64,000 nt of DNA from Acanthaster planci (lineage: Eukaryota > Echinodermata > Asteroidea > Valvatida > Acanthasteridae), in NCBI RefSeq assembly GCF_001949145.1, contig NW_019091669.1, positions 89,281-153,280 on the forward strand, given 5' to 3'. Below, piece by piece: positions 55,039-64,000 of the stretch. The position numbers were made by a program, and so were the translations under genes. Within the stretch, counting starts at the first letter, position 1. Every line of letters starts with the position of its first letter. Under the pieces are notes generated by a model. That model saw only the letters and a list, made by a program, of their open reading frames with translations, did no database searches and was not told the origin of the DNA.

Positions 55039-56022
55039 TAGTTTAGCGTCTTTTTGGTTTGCGTGCAGCGAGTTTGGATTTGGGTTGGGAATGGTTTGAG
55101 CGCCGCCGTCAGGATAAGATGGTCAATTTGGGCTGTGTTAGGTAGCAGGCTTTGGGTTTTTGTTAGGATTTGCGGTTTGGGTGAGCTTGAAGTTTGGTGA
55201 AGTGGCTGGCGCTGGATTAGGATGGGCTGGTCACCGCTGGATTAAGTTGGGTCTTGTCAACTTATGTCGGGTTCAATGAGTCATTGTTTGAATAGGCCTT
55301 TGGCTATTTTTTTCCTGGATCTGTACGATGTGTGTGATGCAGAATAAATGACAGCATTATAAGCAATGACATGGGTGACACGCTGCTTGACAGTGTTACG
55401 GCTGTTGCATTGCTGTTCCTGCCGTGTTCGATGCTAAGCATCCACATCACCAATATTCCTAAGCCTGTAGAATATTTTTTTACTTGTATTATTGAACACC
55501 AGTAACCAATATTAAGTCTGGTTTGGTCCCGCTTAAAGGCGTGCAGAGCAATAAAGCGCAATGTGGGCAAATAATACCGCGAGAGAGTTTGAAGGTTTTT
55601 AAAGCTGTTTGCAGGTTTTACAAATGGAAATTAAGGCACGATTAGGAACATTAATTAGTATCTTTCAACTGGATTAAGACGTGACGAAGATATTGGATTA
55701 ACACTAAGGTTCCATTAATCTTATTATTTTCTTTCAAAACAAAGCACTGGTTTTGAATGGATTGACACGGGTACCTAAAGAAAGAAAGAATAGGAAAAAA
55801 GTTGCGCTTGTTTTTATGTGGATTCTACCAACAGGGAGTCCAGAGATCACATTCCAACTGAATTGCTCACGTCAATGGAAGGCAGGATACGATCTTACAA
55901 AACAACAGTCACCCAACGTGGTGGTGGAAAGAGGAAATGAAGTTGGAAAAAAAAAACAGGGAGATGAAATTTCACACCAAGCCCAACTTGTTTCTCACTC
56001 TGTACGGATCAGATGCGTTAGG
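55039..56022. other. Intergenic before Ig receptor 2
   Basis: No gene or repeat is recognised. Short G-rich TTGGG-type words occur around 55075-55240. Confidence 0.5.
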
Positions 56023-56029
56023 TATATAA
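56023..56029 (+). promoter_or_regulatory. Candidate TATA box of Ig receptor 2
   Basis: TATATAA is followed about 34 bp later by TTAGTCAGCC, which resembles an initiator. This lies about 225 bp upstream of the ATG. Confidence 0.5.
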
Positions 56030-56281
56030 CTCTTAATCATTTCATAGTAGTCTTAGTCAGCCACGGCAGTCTTCACCTCGAAAGCAGCACTGAAAATGTG
56101 CTTCTTTCTCTCTTTTTGATCTCCCCGGCAAACTGCAAAGTTGATGTGCGCAGAGTTTTGACCACGTGAAGGAGAGCGGGGGTAACTTGGCTCAGGCACA
56201 CGATCCCGCTCCCGGTTAAAGATAGTTGTTGGCTGTCGCGCTGCAAAACAAAATAGGCCCTGGTGTAAAGATCTGAGGAAG

Positions 56282-57868
56282 ATGGAACTCCGTTCACTAG
56301 ACACGCTAGATCGACAGCAATGGGGGAGTATCAGGAGAGTTGTGCTGTGTTGCGCTCTTCTCCTCACTGCGGGTACCTGGAGTTACTGCACTGGAGTGAG
56401 TGCTATGGTGATGACAAGGGGTGACGCATATTATCCAGCCGATGAATATGTTACTGTCAACGAAGGCGAAACGCTTGCGATGCACTGTGCTGCATCGAGG
56501 AATTATTTGCAAAGCGTTTGGTGGGGGAAGCTACTTACATCCACCAACACTGACTGGCTGACGGAGGGTACCAATGTTCACACGAGTGATACCCGAGTGT
56601 TTGTTGAATCGTCGAGTATTTATTACAACTGGCAGGTTTACGACGTTTACTCCATACACATTACTCGCGTAGCCGCTTCAGATCAAGGGAGATACATATG
56701 CTATGTACGGTGGTCCAGTGGGACTTCATATGGAAACGTCTTAGTATCTGTGAATTCTTTTCCGGAAGATGATCCAGTATGCTCCGCAAGTGAAGTGGAC
56801 ACATCAACGGTACGCGACACCACAGTGCGCTGTGACACAGCGCTTGGGAACCCAGGAGTGAATATTACTTGGATGATCCAAGAAACGGGTGAAGAAGTGA
56901 CAGGTAGTATTTGGGATTACCGGATCGATGACCAAGACCGCCGCCAAGGTGTCTTAAACTTTCGACAGCGGGTGCATCATCAAATTTTGGTTTGCACGGT
57001 GACCAGTTCTGCCTTTCCAAGCCAGAACCGCACGTGCTCCATCGGTCCCATGCCGGAGTTGTCCTCTACGGAAGGTCCAATCACAACGGAAATATTTGAT
57101 GAGACAACTGTAGAAACAGACAGGTCTCATACAGTGACAACGAAGAGCAGAACAGCTGAAACCACGATTCCCCCCACCGAACTCACGGGACAGAGTATAG
57201 ATTGCCAGACATTCCCTTGCAAGGATGCCAAAGTTACAGGAGTAACGATGATTCCAAGGGATCTTGAACCTCCTAATACTGTCATTTCTTCGGCCGATAT
57301 TGGAACTGTGTCAGTAGCCGTGGCAGTGCCATCTTTTGTCCTTTTTCTCATTTTGTTAGTGGGCATTTTGAAACAGAGGAAACGGTTAAAGCGAAGACAG
57401 AAACAGAGCAATCGGGAACCTGGACGGAACGCTGGGGTCGTCATCCGGAACTCGGCCCCGCAAACGCTCAACACCCTCATTGAGATCCCCAGGAGAGGAG
57501 ATTCAGCGTGTAACGAAATCTCCCCGCCCGGGGGAGAGTCCTGCAACTTGCCGTATGAAATGGAGCTCCATCCTGCTGGCCCATCTGCCTCGTACACAGA
57601 AGCGTCAGAACGAAATGATGTATCCAAGGGGTTCTGCGTTACATACGAGACCGTTCAAAGGGACAACAGCGACACTGACTCTGTGATCCAAGAAAGTGGC
57701 AATCTCTACGAACACGCCAACATCAGTGGTACCAGTGTGTCAAACACCAGATGTTGTGACACCGAGGACGGAGCGTTAGATGACAGTGACAAGATTAAAT
57801 CTGAGGTGTCTATTTACGAGTCTGAAGGAATGGTGGATAATGTCATATATGAATCTTACGATGGATAA
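56282..57868 (+). CDS. Intronless Ig-domain transmembrane receptor 2 (528 aa, ITIM tail)
   Basis: Predicted type I membrane receptor, paralogue of the genes at 43443 and 60892. Signal peptide about 1-41 (VVLCCALLLTAG). Ig domain 1 has Cys69, VWWGK (79-83) and SDQGRYIC (Cys140). Ig domain 2 has Cys167/Cys184, Trp197, Cys238 and Cys252, with the family signature CTVTSSAFPS. A Thr/Ser-rich stalk with a Cys pair (308, 313) leads to a membrane span at about 341-363, then KQRKRLKRR. The tail has one perfect ITIM, VTYETV (Tyr455), followed by DTDSV, then YEHANI (476) and the terminal block EGMVDNVIYESYDG. An inhibitory signalling role is inference from the ITIM. The single exon matches its paralogues. 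Confidence 0.88.
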   Translation: MELRSLDTLDRQQWGSIRRVVLCCALLLTAGTWSYCTGVSAMVMTRGDAYYPADEYVTVNEGETLAMHCAASRNYLQSVWWGKLLTSTNTDWLTEGTNVHTSDTRVFVESSSIYYNWQVYDVYSIHITRVAASDQGRYICYVRWSSGTSYGNVLVSVNSFPEDDPVCSASEVDTSTVRDTTVRCDTALGNPGVNITWMIQETGEEVTGSIWDYRIDDQDRRQGVLNFRQRVHHQILVCTVTSSAFPSQNRTCSIGPMPELSSTEGPITTEIFDETTVETDRSHTVTTKSRTAETTIPPTELTGQSIDCQTFPCKDAKVTGVTMIPRDLEPPNTVISSADIGTVSVAVAVPSFVLFLILLVGILKQRKRLKRRQKQSNREPGRNAGVVIRNSAPQTLNTLIEIPRRGDSACNEISPPGGESCNLPYEMELHPAGPSASYTEASERNDVSKGFCVTYETVQRDNSDTDSVIQESGNLYEHANISGTSVSNTRCCDTEDGALDDSDKIKSEVSIYESEGMVDNVIYESYDG

Positions 57869-58577
57869 ACTCACGCAATCTGCCCCGATTCCAGCGTTAA
57901 AACTAGTCTTATTGTTTCAACGCTTTTTAAACGTTCTCCTGGTAACACTGGATGTTGTAGATGTTGTGGTGTTGTTACTAACCCAAAGCTGAACACGATG
58001 TGGCGTAATAAGTGAATAGCGAAGTAGCTATGGCGGACATGGGGCACCCCTCCCCCTTTGTCAGGCTTTTGCCGGCCTCCCTCCTGCTCAGAAATTAGAG
58101 AAGGAAACAAATCTGCTGTCAGCCTTGATCATTGTTCCTATGTGACCGAACCCGTGTCATGAGGGCCCCCTCTAGACAATGAAGCCAAAGTTGCCCCTTC
58201 AAATCGTTTAATGGACCCCTGTTACGCCACTGAAGGTCAGATGGGGTGGGCGGATATGGTGGAATAATATTTAGGTAGTACAACAAAACGTCAATGATTT
58301 GGTTTGGATACGTGGCATGCAACAGGGGGACTCATTCAAGTGACTCTCTCTGCAAAACCCCTTGTAACCGCAGTCAACGGTTGAAATTTCAATTATTAAT
58401 GCCAACGCACAATGTAAGTATGATTAGCCATGTATCAGTCAGTGAATGGGACGTGCTAGAAGCCGTACTTTATACAATATCCAAGGCCATTTCCTCAATT
58501 GTCCCTAATTTCAAAGAAGGAATGAACAATACGCCAGTTTCCTTTCACACACGGGGCATGCAGGGGAAACATATGTA

Positions 58578-58583
58578 AATAAA
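58578..58583 (+). terminator. Candidate polyadenylation signal of Ig receptor 2
   Basis: AATAAA lies about 710 bp after the stop, a distance much like that of receptor 1. Confidence 0.45.
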
Positions 58584-59010
58584 CTTAAGTTTAGATAAAT
58601 AAATAAATAACTATGTCTTACATATCAGTGATCTCCCAAAGAAGCAAAATTTTAAATCAAAGCTGAGGTTGAGACATGACTTCCACATATAACTGTGCAA
58701 AATAATGTCCTTAATGTCCAAAAAAACCCCCAAAATAAAACAAAACAAAAGAGGGCAACTATAAAGCCTAACAAACCAACAGGCTTCTTGCTAAAGCACC
58801 CTTGGAAACAAAAATAACACTGAAAACAGTTCCCCGTTAAGTAAAGTTTTTCTGTCAATAAAAAACAATCGTAATCCTATCCCATCTCCAATTGTAGTCT
58901 GTTCAAATGAACTACAAGTACCTGTTTCCAGCTGAATCGTGCTATGATGGATCGACGCGAGGAGAAAACTTAAGTCAATTCACCAATCTCTTGAAATATT
59001 TGTGCGTGAT

Positions 59011-59257
59011 ATGTGAATTTATTGTTTTGTATGCGAACAGATTTATTTCTATTGATGTATGGCATCCCTGTCTGTTTTTAGAATAAACCTACTGTTAAAA
59101 TATCGCTTTAAATCCTGTGATGATTCACATAAATGAATCCATGTGAAAGATTTGTGAATTACGTATTATGTTGAATGTGAACGGATTTGTTGATGAATAG
59201 AATTCCTTGGATATGATTGACATAAACTTACTCTTTGAAGCTTTGTGATGAATTACA
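59011..59257. repeat. Imperfect tandem duplication, period about 140 bp
   Basis: Both halves share TGTGAATTA or TGTGAATTT, GAAC.GATTT.TT, TTGATG, ATAAAC.TACT and TGTGATGA in order. They are strongly diverged. Confidence 0.45.
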
Positions 59258-60891
59258 ATTAACCAAACTTTATTTATTTATCCGTTTAAAGCCAAATATA
59301 CTTTTCTCGAACGCAAATGATGTTTTCGTTTGAAAATTTCAACGACAATTTATTTTACGTATACGTCTCGCTACAAACCAATTTGAAAGAGTAAACTCCA
59401 GCTCCAGCCCTGGTTTGTACAGTGACCATCAACCATGTCTTCATTTCCAAGACACTAAAGGACTTGCTCAGAGGCAGATCTAGGATTGTTTTGCTGAGAG
59501 TGGGGGGGGGGGGTAGTTGTGCGTTGGGGGTTACCACATGTAGTTGTCACTGCTGGTAAAGCCGTCCAAACTCTGTTGTGTCCTTAACCGTGCACTGCAC
59601 GCAAAATAAGCGGTTTTCCAACCTTTTGATGCAGGTCCTTAAAATTGTATGGGGGTGGGTTAACACCTACTCCTGGATCTACGCCAGATGCTTCATATCG
59701 ATCTCTTCCTTCCTGCCACGGTTGCCACGTGACCTTACAAGAAGTGTCACAACAGACTAAAAATATCAAACATTGCAACCGTGGCATGATTTCAACTATA
59801 CTAATGAATTCTACTTGCTTCATTGCGATCTCTGTGTTGGTTATTTGCATCCTAAAACGTAAAATGAACGCTAGCAAGAACCTCAAAGGCCACCCCCCCA
59901 AAAAAAAAACAAGACAAAAAACAAAAAAAGTCGGTCTTTGGTCAGCGCGCGCGTCGATTTTGAACCTGCGCGTCAAAGTTTTTTTTCCCATTTTTTTCTC
60001 AAAATTTTCAAAACAGTGCCCTCTATTTCGACCGCCTGAATATCCGCGAGTAGACTGATTCCCGTCCACAAGTCAATAAGTCGGAAAGGCAATTTGTCCA
60101 AGGAACCAGACTAATCCGTGGGCAGCTCGTACCCGTGATAGATCCGTTACGACTGCCTAATGTTGATGTCGAGCATAAACAGTAGATCGTGGGTAGGTTA
60201 CAAAGTTGCAGCCAGCTGATCAACAATGGCGGGATGACGTGTGACTTGCTACTACTAGCCTTTGCTATTTGATTAAATATGCCACTCAAAGAACGAGAAA
60301 TTGCAGTATTAAAAAATGCGTCTAGTGAGGCACCGTTGGATGTCAAATGCAGTCATTTTCCACTTCAAAATGCCAGCTTACCAGAAAGAAAAAGTCACTG
60401 GAAGTCTAGTCCTGTACATATTTTTTTTAATTAAGCAAGTATGACTTTTGTCAATAATTTCGTCAGTTCCTTTTTCGATAGCTAGTATTGATGGACTGCA
60501 CCAAGTTACAAGTTGCAACAAACACATCGAGCAGCCATAGTACCGTTGAGCCATACGACCACCAACAGGAAAAATGAATACGCATATTCCATAGTAAAGA
60601 ATTCCTAACCAGGAAATAAACACAAAATGCACTTTGGTGGAGAATGGTTAGCGGTTCGCGTAATGCATGGGTCTGACTACACTTTCCATTTTGATCTGAG
60701 GCAGTATGCAGGGACATTCATTTACAAACCTGGCAAACGCGTTACTTGTCTGTTAACTACCATTTTGGAAGACTGATAAAGACAGTTGAAAATACCTGAT
60801 AGCATTTTCCCCAAGACTCTCAACCATTTTGTCTCAATAAAAACGACGTGAAGAAAGAACTGACACCAGTTTGGTAACAATTGCCATCGAC

Positions 60892-62250
60892 ATGGCACCT
60901 AAATACCCGCACATGATGGTTTTGCCTTCCGTCGAGGCTGTCTTGGTATGTTTTTTGTCAACGATGATCGCATGGAGTGCAGGCTTGGGAGACGGCACTG
61001 TGATCCTGACAAAGGACGCTCATGACCCTGCAACAGAATACGTTCAAGTTGTGGAGGGTGGAACACTAGTTCTGCATTGCTCTGTCTCGACGGCTTTATT
61101 ACACGGAGTGTGGTGGGGGAAAGAGGTTGAAAACAGACGCATTTATTTAACAGGAAACTTACAGTACAACCTAAATCTGACAACAAACGATTGTGGTGTT
61201 GCTGTATCGAGGAGTGCCAACTTCACCGAAGATGAAATGAATTACTGCAGCTATCCTCTTCGGATAAATCGAGTAGACGCTTCCGATGATGGATTTTACT
61301 TCTGTTTTGCAAGATGGCGATTAAGTGCCAGTAGTCCAACCGTAACCAAAGATGCATCTGGACCTATTGAAGTATCAGTTATAAACTTTTCAAACGGCAC
61401 TCCTGAGTGTGAGTTAACTCGGGATTCTGCCAGTGGAATTTGGGTGAAGTGCGAGACCGAGCACGCTCACTCCGGAGTGAAGATCACCTGGACGGTTGAG
61501 GATACGGGCCAAGTACTCTCTGTCCAGAGTGCCACGAACCGCACTGATCCCAGTGGACGACAGTGGGTCGAGAGCTCACTATCTGTCAGTCAGAAGATGC
61601 AGAATCAGGTCCTGATTTGTACGATCACGAGTCCTGCCTTTCCGGGCAGGAACCAGACCTGCTCTGTCATTCCAAGTGTAGGGACTGTCTCACCCACACA
61701 GAGTCTTGACGCCGCAAATGCCGAACTCACGGAACCCACTCTCTCAAGAGGTAGCACAGTTACGTCTACACATCAAATATCTGTGGCCCACGAAGTGCCT
61801 TCGGGGTACTTTATTGTTTGGACCCCTTGGGCAATCATTGTGGGTTTCTCATGTTTCAGTTTTTTCATTTGTCTGTTCTGCATTTTGAAACAGAAGAGAC
61901 AGCAAAGGGACAGAAGGGTGGAAAGGAAACAGCTCGGGGCAACGCGGACAGCAGGAGACAGGAGCGACGGCAAAACAAACAGAAGCAACGGGGCAGATGT
62001 CTCGCACACCACCATACAAATGCTCAGCATCGGGGGCAGAGCAGTTTCGGCGCGGGGAACAAGCTTCTTGCTTGGGGAAGAAACGTGTGAGCCCTCGTAT
62101 GAAAAATGCCATAGTGCTGCCGTTGGGAATTCTTGTGTGACATACGAGACAGTCCCCCTTGAGGACAGCGACACTGACTCTGTGACCCGGGAGAAACAAG
62201 AATATGACACGTTGTATCAAAAAACACTGCCTGCCCCCACTGGTCGATAA
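60892..62250 (+). CDS. Intronless Ig-domain transmembrane receptor 3 (452 aa as read, tail cut by a TAA)
   Basis: Predicted type I membrane receptor of the same family. ATG 60892 gives a good signal peptide (VEAVLVCFLSTMIAWSAG). Ig domain 1 has Cys63, VWWGK (73-77) and SDDGFYFC (Cys138), with extra cysteines at 101 and 119. Ig domain 2 has Cys173/Cys187, Trp200, Cys243 and Cys257 (CTITSPAFPG). The membrane span is about 308-331, then KQKRQQRDRR. The tail keeps one ITIM, VTYETV (Tyr418), DTDSV and QEYDTL (Tyr438). TAA at 62248-62250 ends it early: the same frame stays open for 101 more codons that match the tail ends of the paralogues. As read, the protein lacks the terminal block present in both paralogues. 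An allele with a nonsense change or a base-call error are the main explanations. Confidence 0.85.
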   Translation: MAPKYPHMMVLPSVEAVLVCFLSTMIAWSAGLGDGTVILTKDAHDPATEYVQVVEGGTLVLHCSVSTALLHGVWWGKEVENRRIYLTGNLQYNLNLTTNDCGVAVSRSANFTEDEMNYCSYPLRINRVDASDDGFYFCFARWRLSASSPTVTKDASGPIEVSVINFSNGTPECELTRDSASGIWVKCETEHAHSGVKITWTVEDTGQVLSVQSATNRTDPSGRQWVESSLSVSQKMQNQVLICTITSPAFPGRNQTCSVIPSVGTVSPTQSLDAANAELTEPTLSRGSTVTSTHQISVAHEVPSGYFIVWTPWAIIVGFSCFSFFICLFCILKQKRQQRDRRVERKQLGATRTAGDRSDGKTNRSNGADVSHTTIQMLSIGGRAVSARGTSFLLGEETCEPSYEKCHSAAVGNSCVTYETVPLEDSDTDSVTREKQEYDTLYQKTLPAPTGR

Positions 62251-62556
62251 GGCGGGAAAGCGGAAGCCCAAGAAGCGAGCTGTGCAAGTCATGGTAGTTG
62301 CGTCGTGTACAAGACACTTAACCCAGGGGACAGCGACTGTGACTCTGTCACTCATAAAAACAATCATCAGTATCAAGAGCCTGACAATATCGACACTGGT
62401 GTCTTAGAAACAGGTCGTCTTGTCGACTGGGCCGCAATTAGCGACAGTGGCAATCCTGAAGACAAGGTAAATAGTTTGCCGAGTGATGAATCTGGCAAAG
62501 GGATGGTGGATAATCCAGTATACGGACCGTACGTCGAGAAATCTAGCAAATACTAA
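62251..62556 (+). pseudogene. In-frame 3' continuation of Ig receptor 3 beyond the TAA
   Basis: It shares the frame of the upstream gene with no other stop until TAA at 62554-62556. It encodes a second copy of the ITIM module (VVYKTL, then DSDCDSV, compare VTYETV and DTDSV just upstream). It ends with the family's terminal block KGMVDNPVYGPYVE. The frame has clearly been under selection as coding sequence until recently. AATAAA at 62829 fits a transcript that includes it. Confidence 0.8.
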
Positions 62557-64000
62557 AATAATGGTCCAAAGCTTAAAAAAAAATTAGGTAGGAATTTGGT
62601 CGTGGGTAGCCTAGACATTACTGTAGAAGGGTTCGACTACCGATGAAATGAGCAGCCTGGACCGATTAGTAGCACAGTGTTAACTAACCCTTGTACAATT
62701 GACTTCAGTAGTTCTTTCCCATCTGTTTAGTATTGTTTCTAGTTCAGATCTCGATGATGTTCCTTGTAATCTTTACCCCTGTTGCTTATTTGCAACGAGA
62801 ATGGTTGAATACCACAAAGCCTGTCTCTAATAAAGTAATTTTTAGTTCGTCTGATGTTTGTAATAATACTTCGGAGTCAAGTCAACCCAGTATCACACAC
62901 AGGTGTCCTGCGTGATCTTGTCTTGTTTGTGAGGTGGAAATTTTAATGGAATGAGGTGAAGGTCACCAACGTCTAAAACTAGAATACAGCGTAAAACACT
63001 TAAATTTTGCCAAATATGGTTCCTTTTCTGAACGCGAACTTCATGCCAGTTCACTTCAGCCTTCATTTGGGAGTTTCTGTATTAAGCTTGCAATCGGTAA
63101 AATGCATAATTGCGCAATGCCTAAATCAACTCTGGTACATATACTAAATTGTTTTCAGTCTTTATAAATCTGTTTTTTTTAACTGCAGTTGTTTATAATG
63201 TAGTTTTAGTGTTTTTACTATTTTTTTCACTCCAAGTCATCTGTCACCTTCCGTCATTGTAGTCAGGATGGCATGATCAAATGTCTATTTTTCTCTAGAA
63301 TATTTCAACTACTACGGAATTGATCACGCTTCAGAGGAAACGTGGGCGTGTTGTTACTCAGTAAATGTTCGCTTGTGAGTTTTCTCTGTAAAACAACCCG
63401 AAAACTCTCTTATTGAATTGTTTGCCTGTTGCTATCGCCAAGTCATGACTTTTCTATTAAGAAAAATCTTCCCTCCCAAAATACGCAAGATGACATAACA
63501 GATTAACTCCAGTTGAATATTGTTGTGGTTTTAGTTGATTATTTGATCGTTTTGTAATTCATAGCAGGTAGAATCAAACGAAACAAGGTGTTGACATACA
63601 CAATATTGTTGACCATTTTAAGGAAAATATCGTCTGAACTCTTCAATGACTGTTTGTAGCTTAATATCCATGTGTTTTACAAATATAAAGGGTGTTTCTC
63701 TGACGCCAAGAAGTACCAACCATCGGATAACAACGCGGACAAAAATATTTCGCAATCCTGGTATACATCAAGTCGAAAAGAGTGTTGTAAATGTTTGTAA
63801 AATGTTTTTGTGTATTATATGGTTTTGTCTAGACTAAAAACAGGAATGCACCCCGCTGTGGGATTTTATAGTGTGTACTCACTCGACTCAAATTTTTGAT
63901 CATAGGACTAGTAGAACAAGTTTAGTTCAGTTAGCATATGTGAAATTCCGCCGATGCTTTATAACGACATCGTGCTAGGTTGTGTAGAGTAGCTGCAATA
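62557..64000. other. 3' flank of Ig receptor 3
   Basis: After AATAAA at 62829-62834, no gene or repeat is recognisable up to the window end. Confidence 0.55.
62829..62834 (+). terminator. Polyadenylation signal of Ig receptor 3
   Basis: AATAAA lies 273 bp after the second stop and 579 bp after the first. Confidence 0.55.

Larger units (their letters stand above)
57869..60891. other. Between Ig receptors 2 and 3
   Basis: This holds the presumed 3' UTR of receptor 2 with AATAAA at 58578-58583, an AAAT tetranucleotide run (58594-58610) and an imperfect tandem duplication (about 59011-59257). A G-run lies near 59502. Open frames around 59584-60069 look like repeat-derived noise; no gene is supported. 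Confidence 0.55.

Noticed and set aside
57127-57627. Antisense open frame over the tail of Ig receptor 2
   Set aside because: Shadow of the real gene with no independent support.
59584-60069. 161-codon minus-strand frame, possible gene
   Set aside because: No domain, low-complexity C/A-rich sequence, and an equally long frame on the other strand.

Overview
The window is animal nuclear DNA. It has GT-AG introns of up to about 9 kb, AATAAA signals, a tRNA-derived SINE, non-LTR retrotransposons and many small inverted-repeat DNA transposons. The protein families (cytosolic sulfotransferase, two-domain Ly6/uPAR protein, THAP, SWIM/YqaJ/PHD gene, Ig receptors with ITIMs) together with many TACATGTA-like motifs suggest a marine invertebrate, most likely a deuterostome (cephalochordate, hemichordate or echinoderm). 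The sequence alone does not decide which.

Layout. (1) 2.5-20.9 kb, minus strand: a complete six-exon cytosolic sulfotransferase gene (323 aa). Its introns hold a SINE, two decayed LINEs and several MITEs, including a hAT-type element with a perfect 8-bp target duplication. (2) 20.9-27.7 kb: mostly non-coding, with a Tc1/mariner-type MITE and a TTCGAA-rich foldback. (3) 27.7-30.2 kb, plus strand: a decayed SWIM/YqaJ-nuclease/PHD-finger gene. An intact THAP-domain exon lies tail-to-tail with it at 30.8-31.0 kb. (4) 31.8-38.9 kb, plus strand: a GPI-type protein with two three-finger (Ly6/uPAR) domains. Its first intron carries a Harbinger-type MITE and other repeats. (5) 43.4-62.6 kb, plus strand: three intronless paralogous transmembrane receptors, each with a signal peptide, two Ig domains, one membrane span and a tyrosine-rich tail. 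Their tails carry ITIMs and a shared C-terminal GM(I/V)DN..Y block. (6) Between the first and second Ig genes, minus strand: an intact one-intron gene (447 aa) for a Rep-like protein with a HUH endonuclease and an SF3 helicase. Next to it lies a 958-bp tandem duplication whose junction contains the only N in the window.

How the genes relate. The Ig cluster is the most distinctive part. The three genes look like a locally expanded family of candidate inhibitory or regulatory surface receptors. The third is cut by one in-frame TAA, after which 101 codons of clearly homologous tail (a second ITIM and the terminal NPVY block) stay open. That pattern fits a recent null or shortening allele, or a sequencing error. 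The sulfotransferase and Ly6 genes appear to be unrelated neighbours. The HUH/SF3 gene looks like an independent mobile or captured replicon gene.
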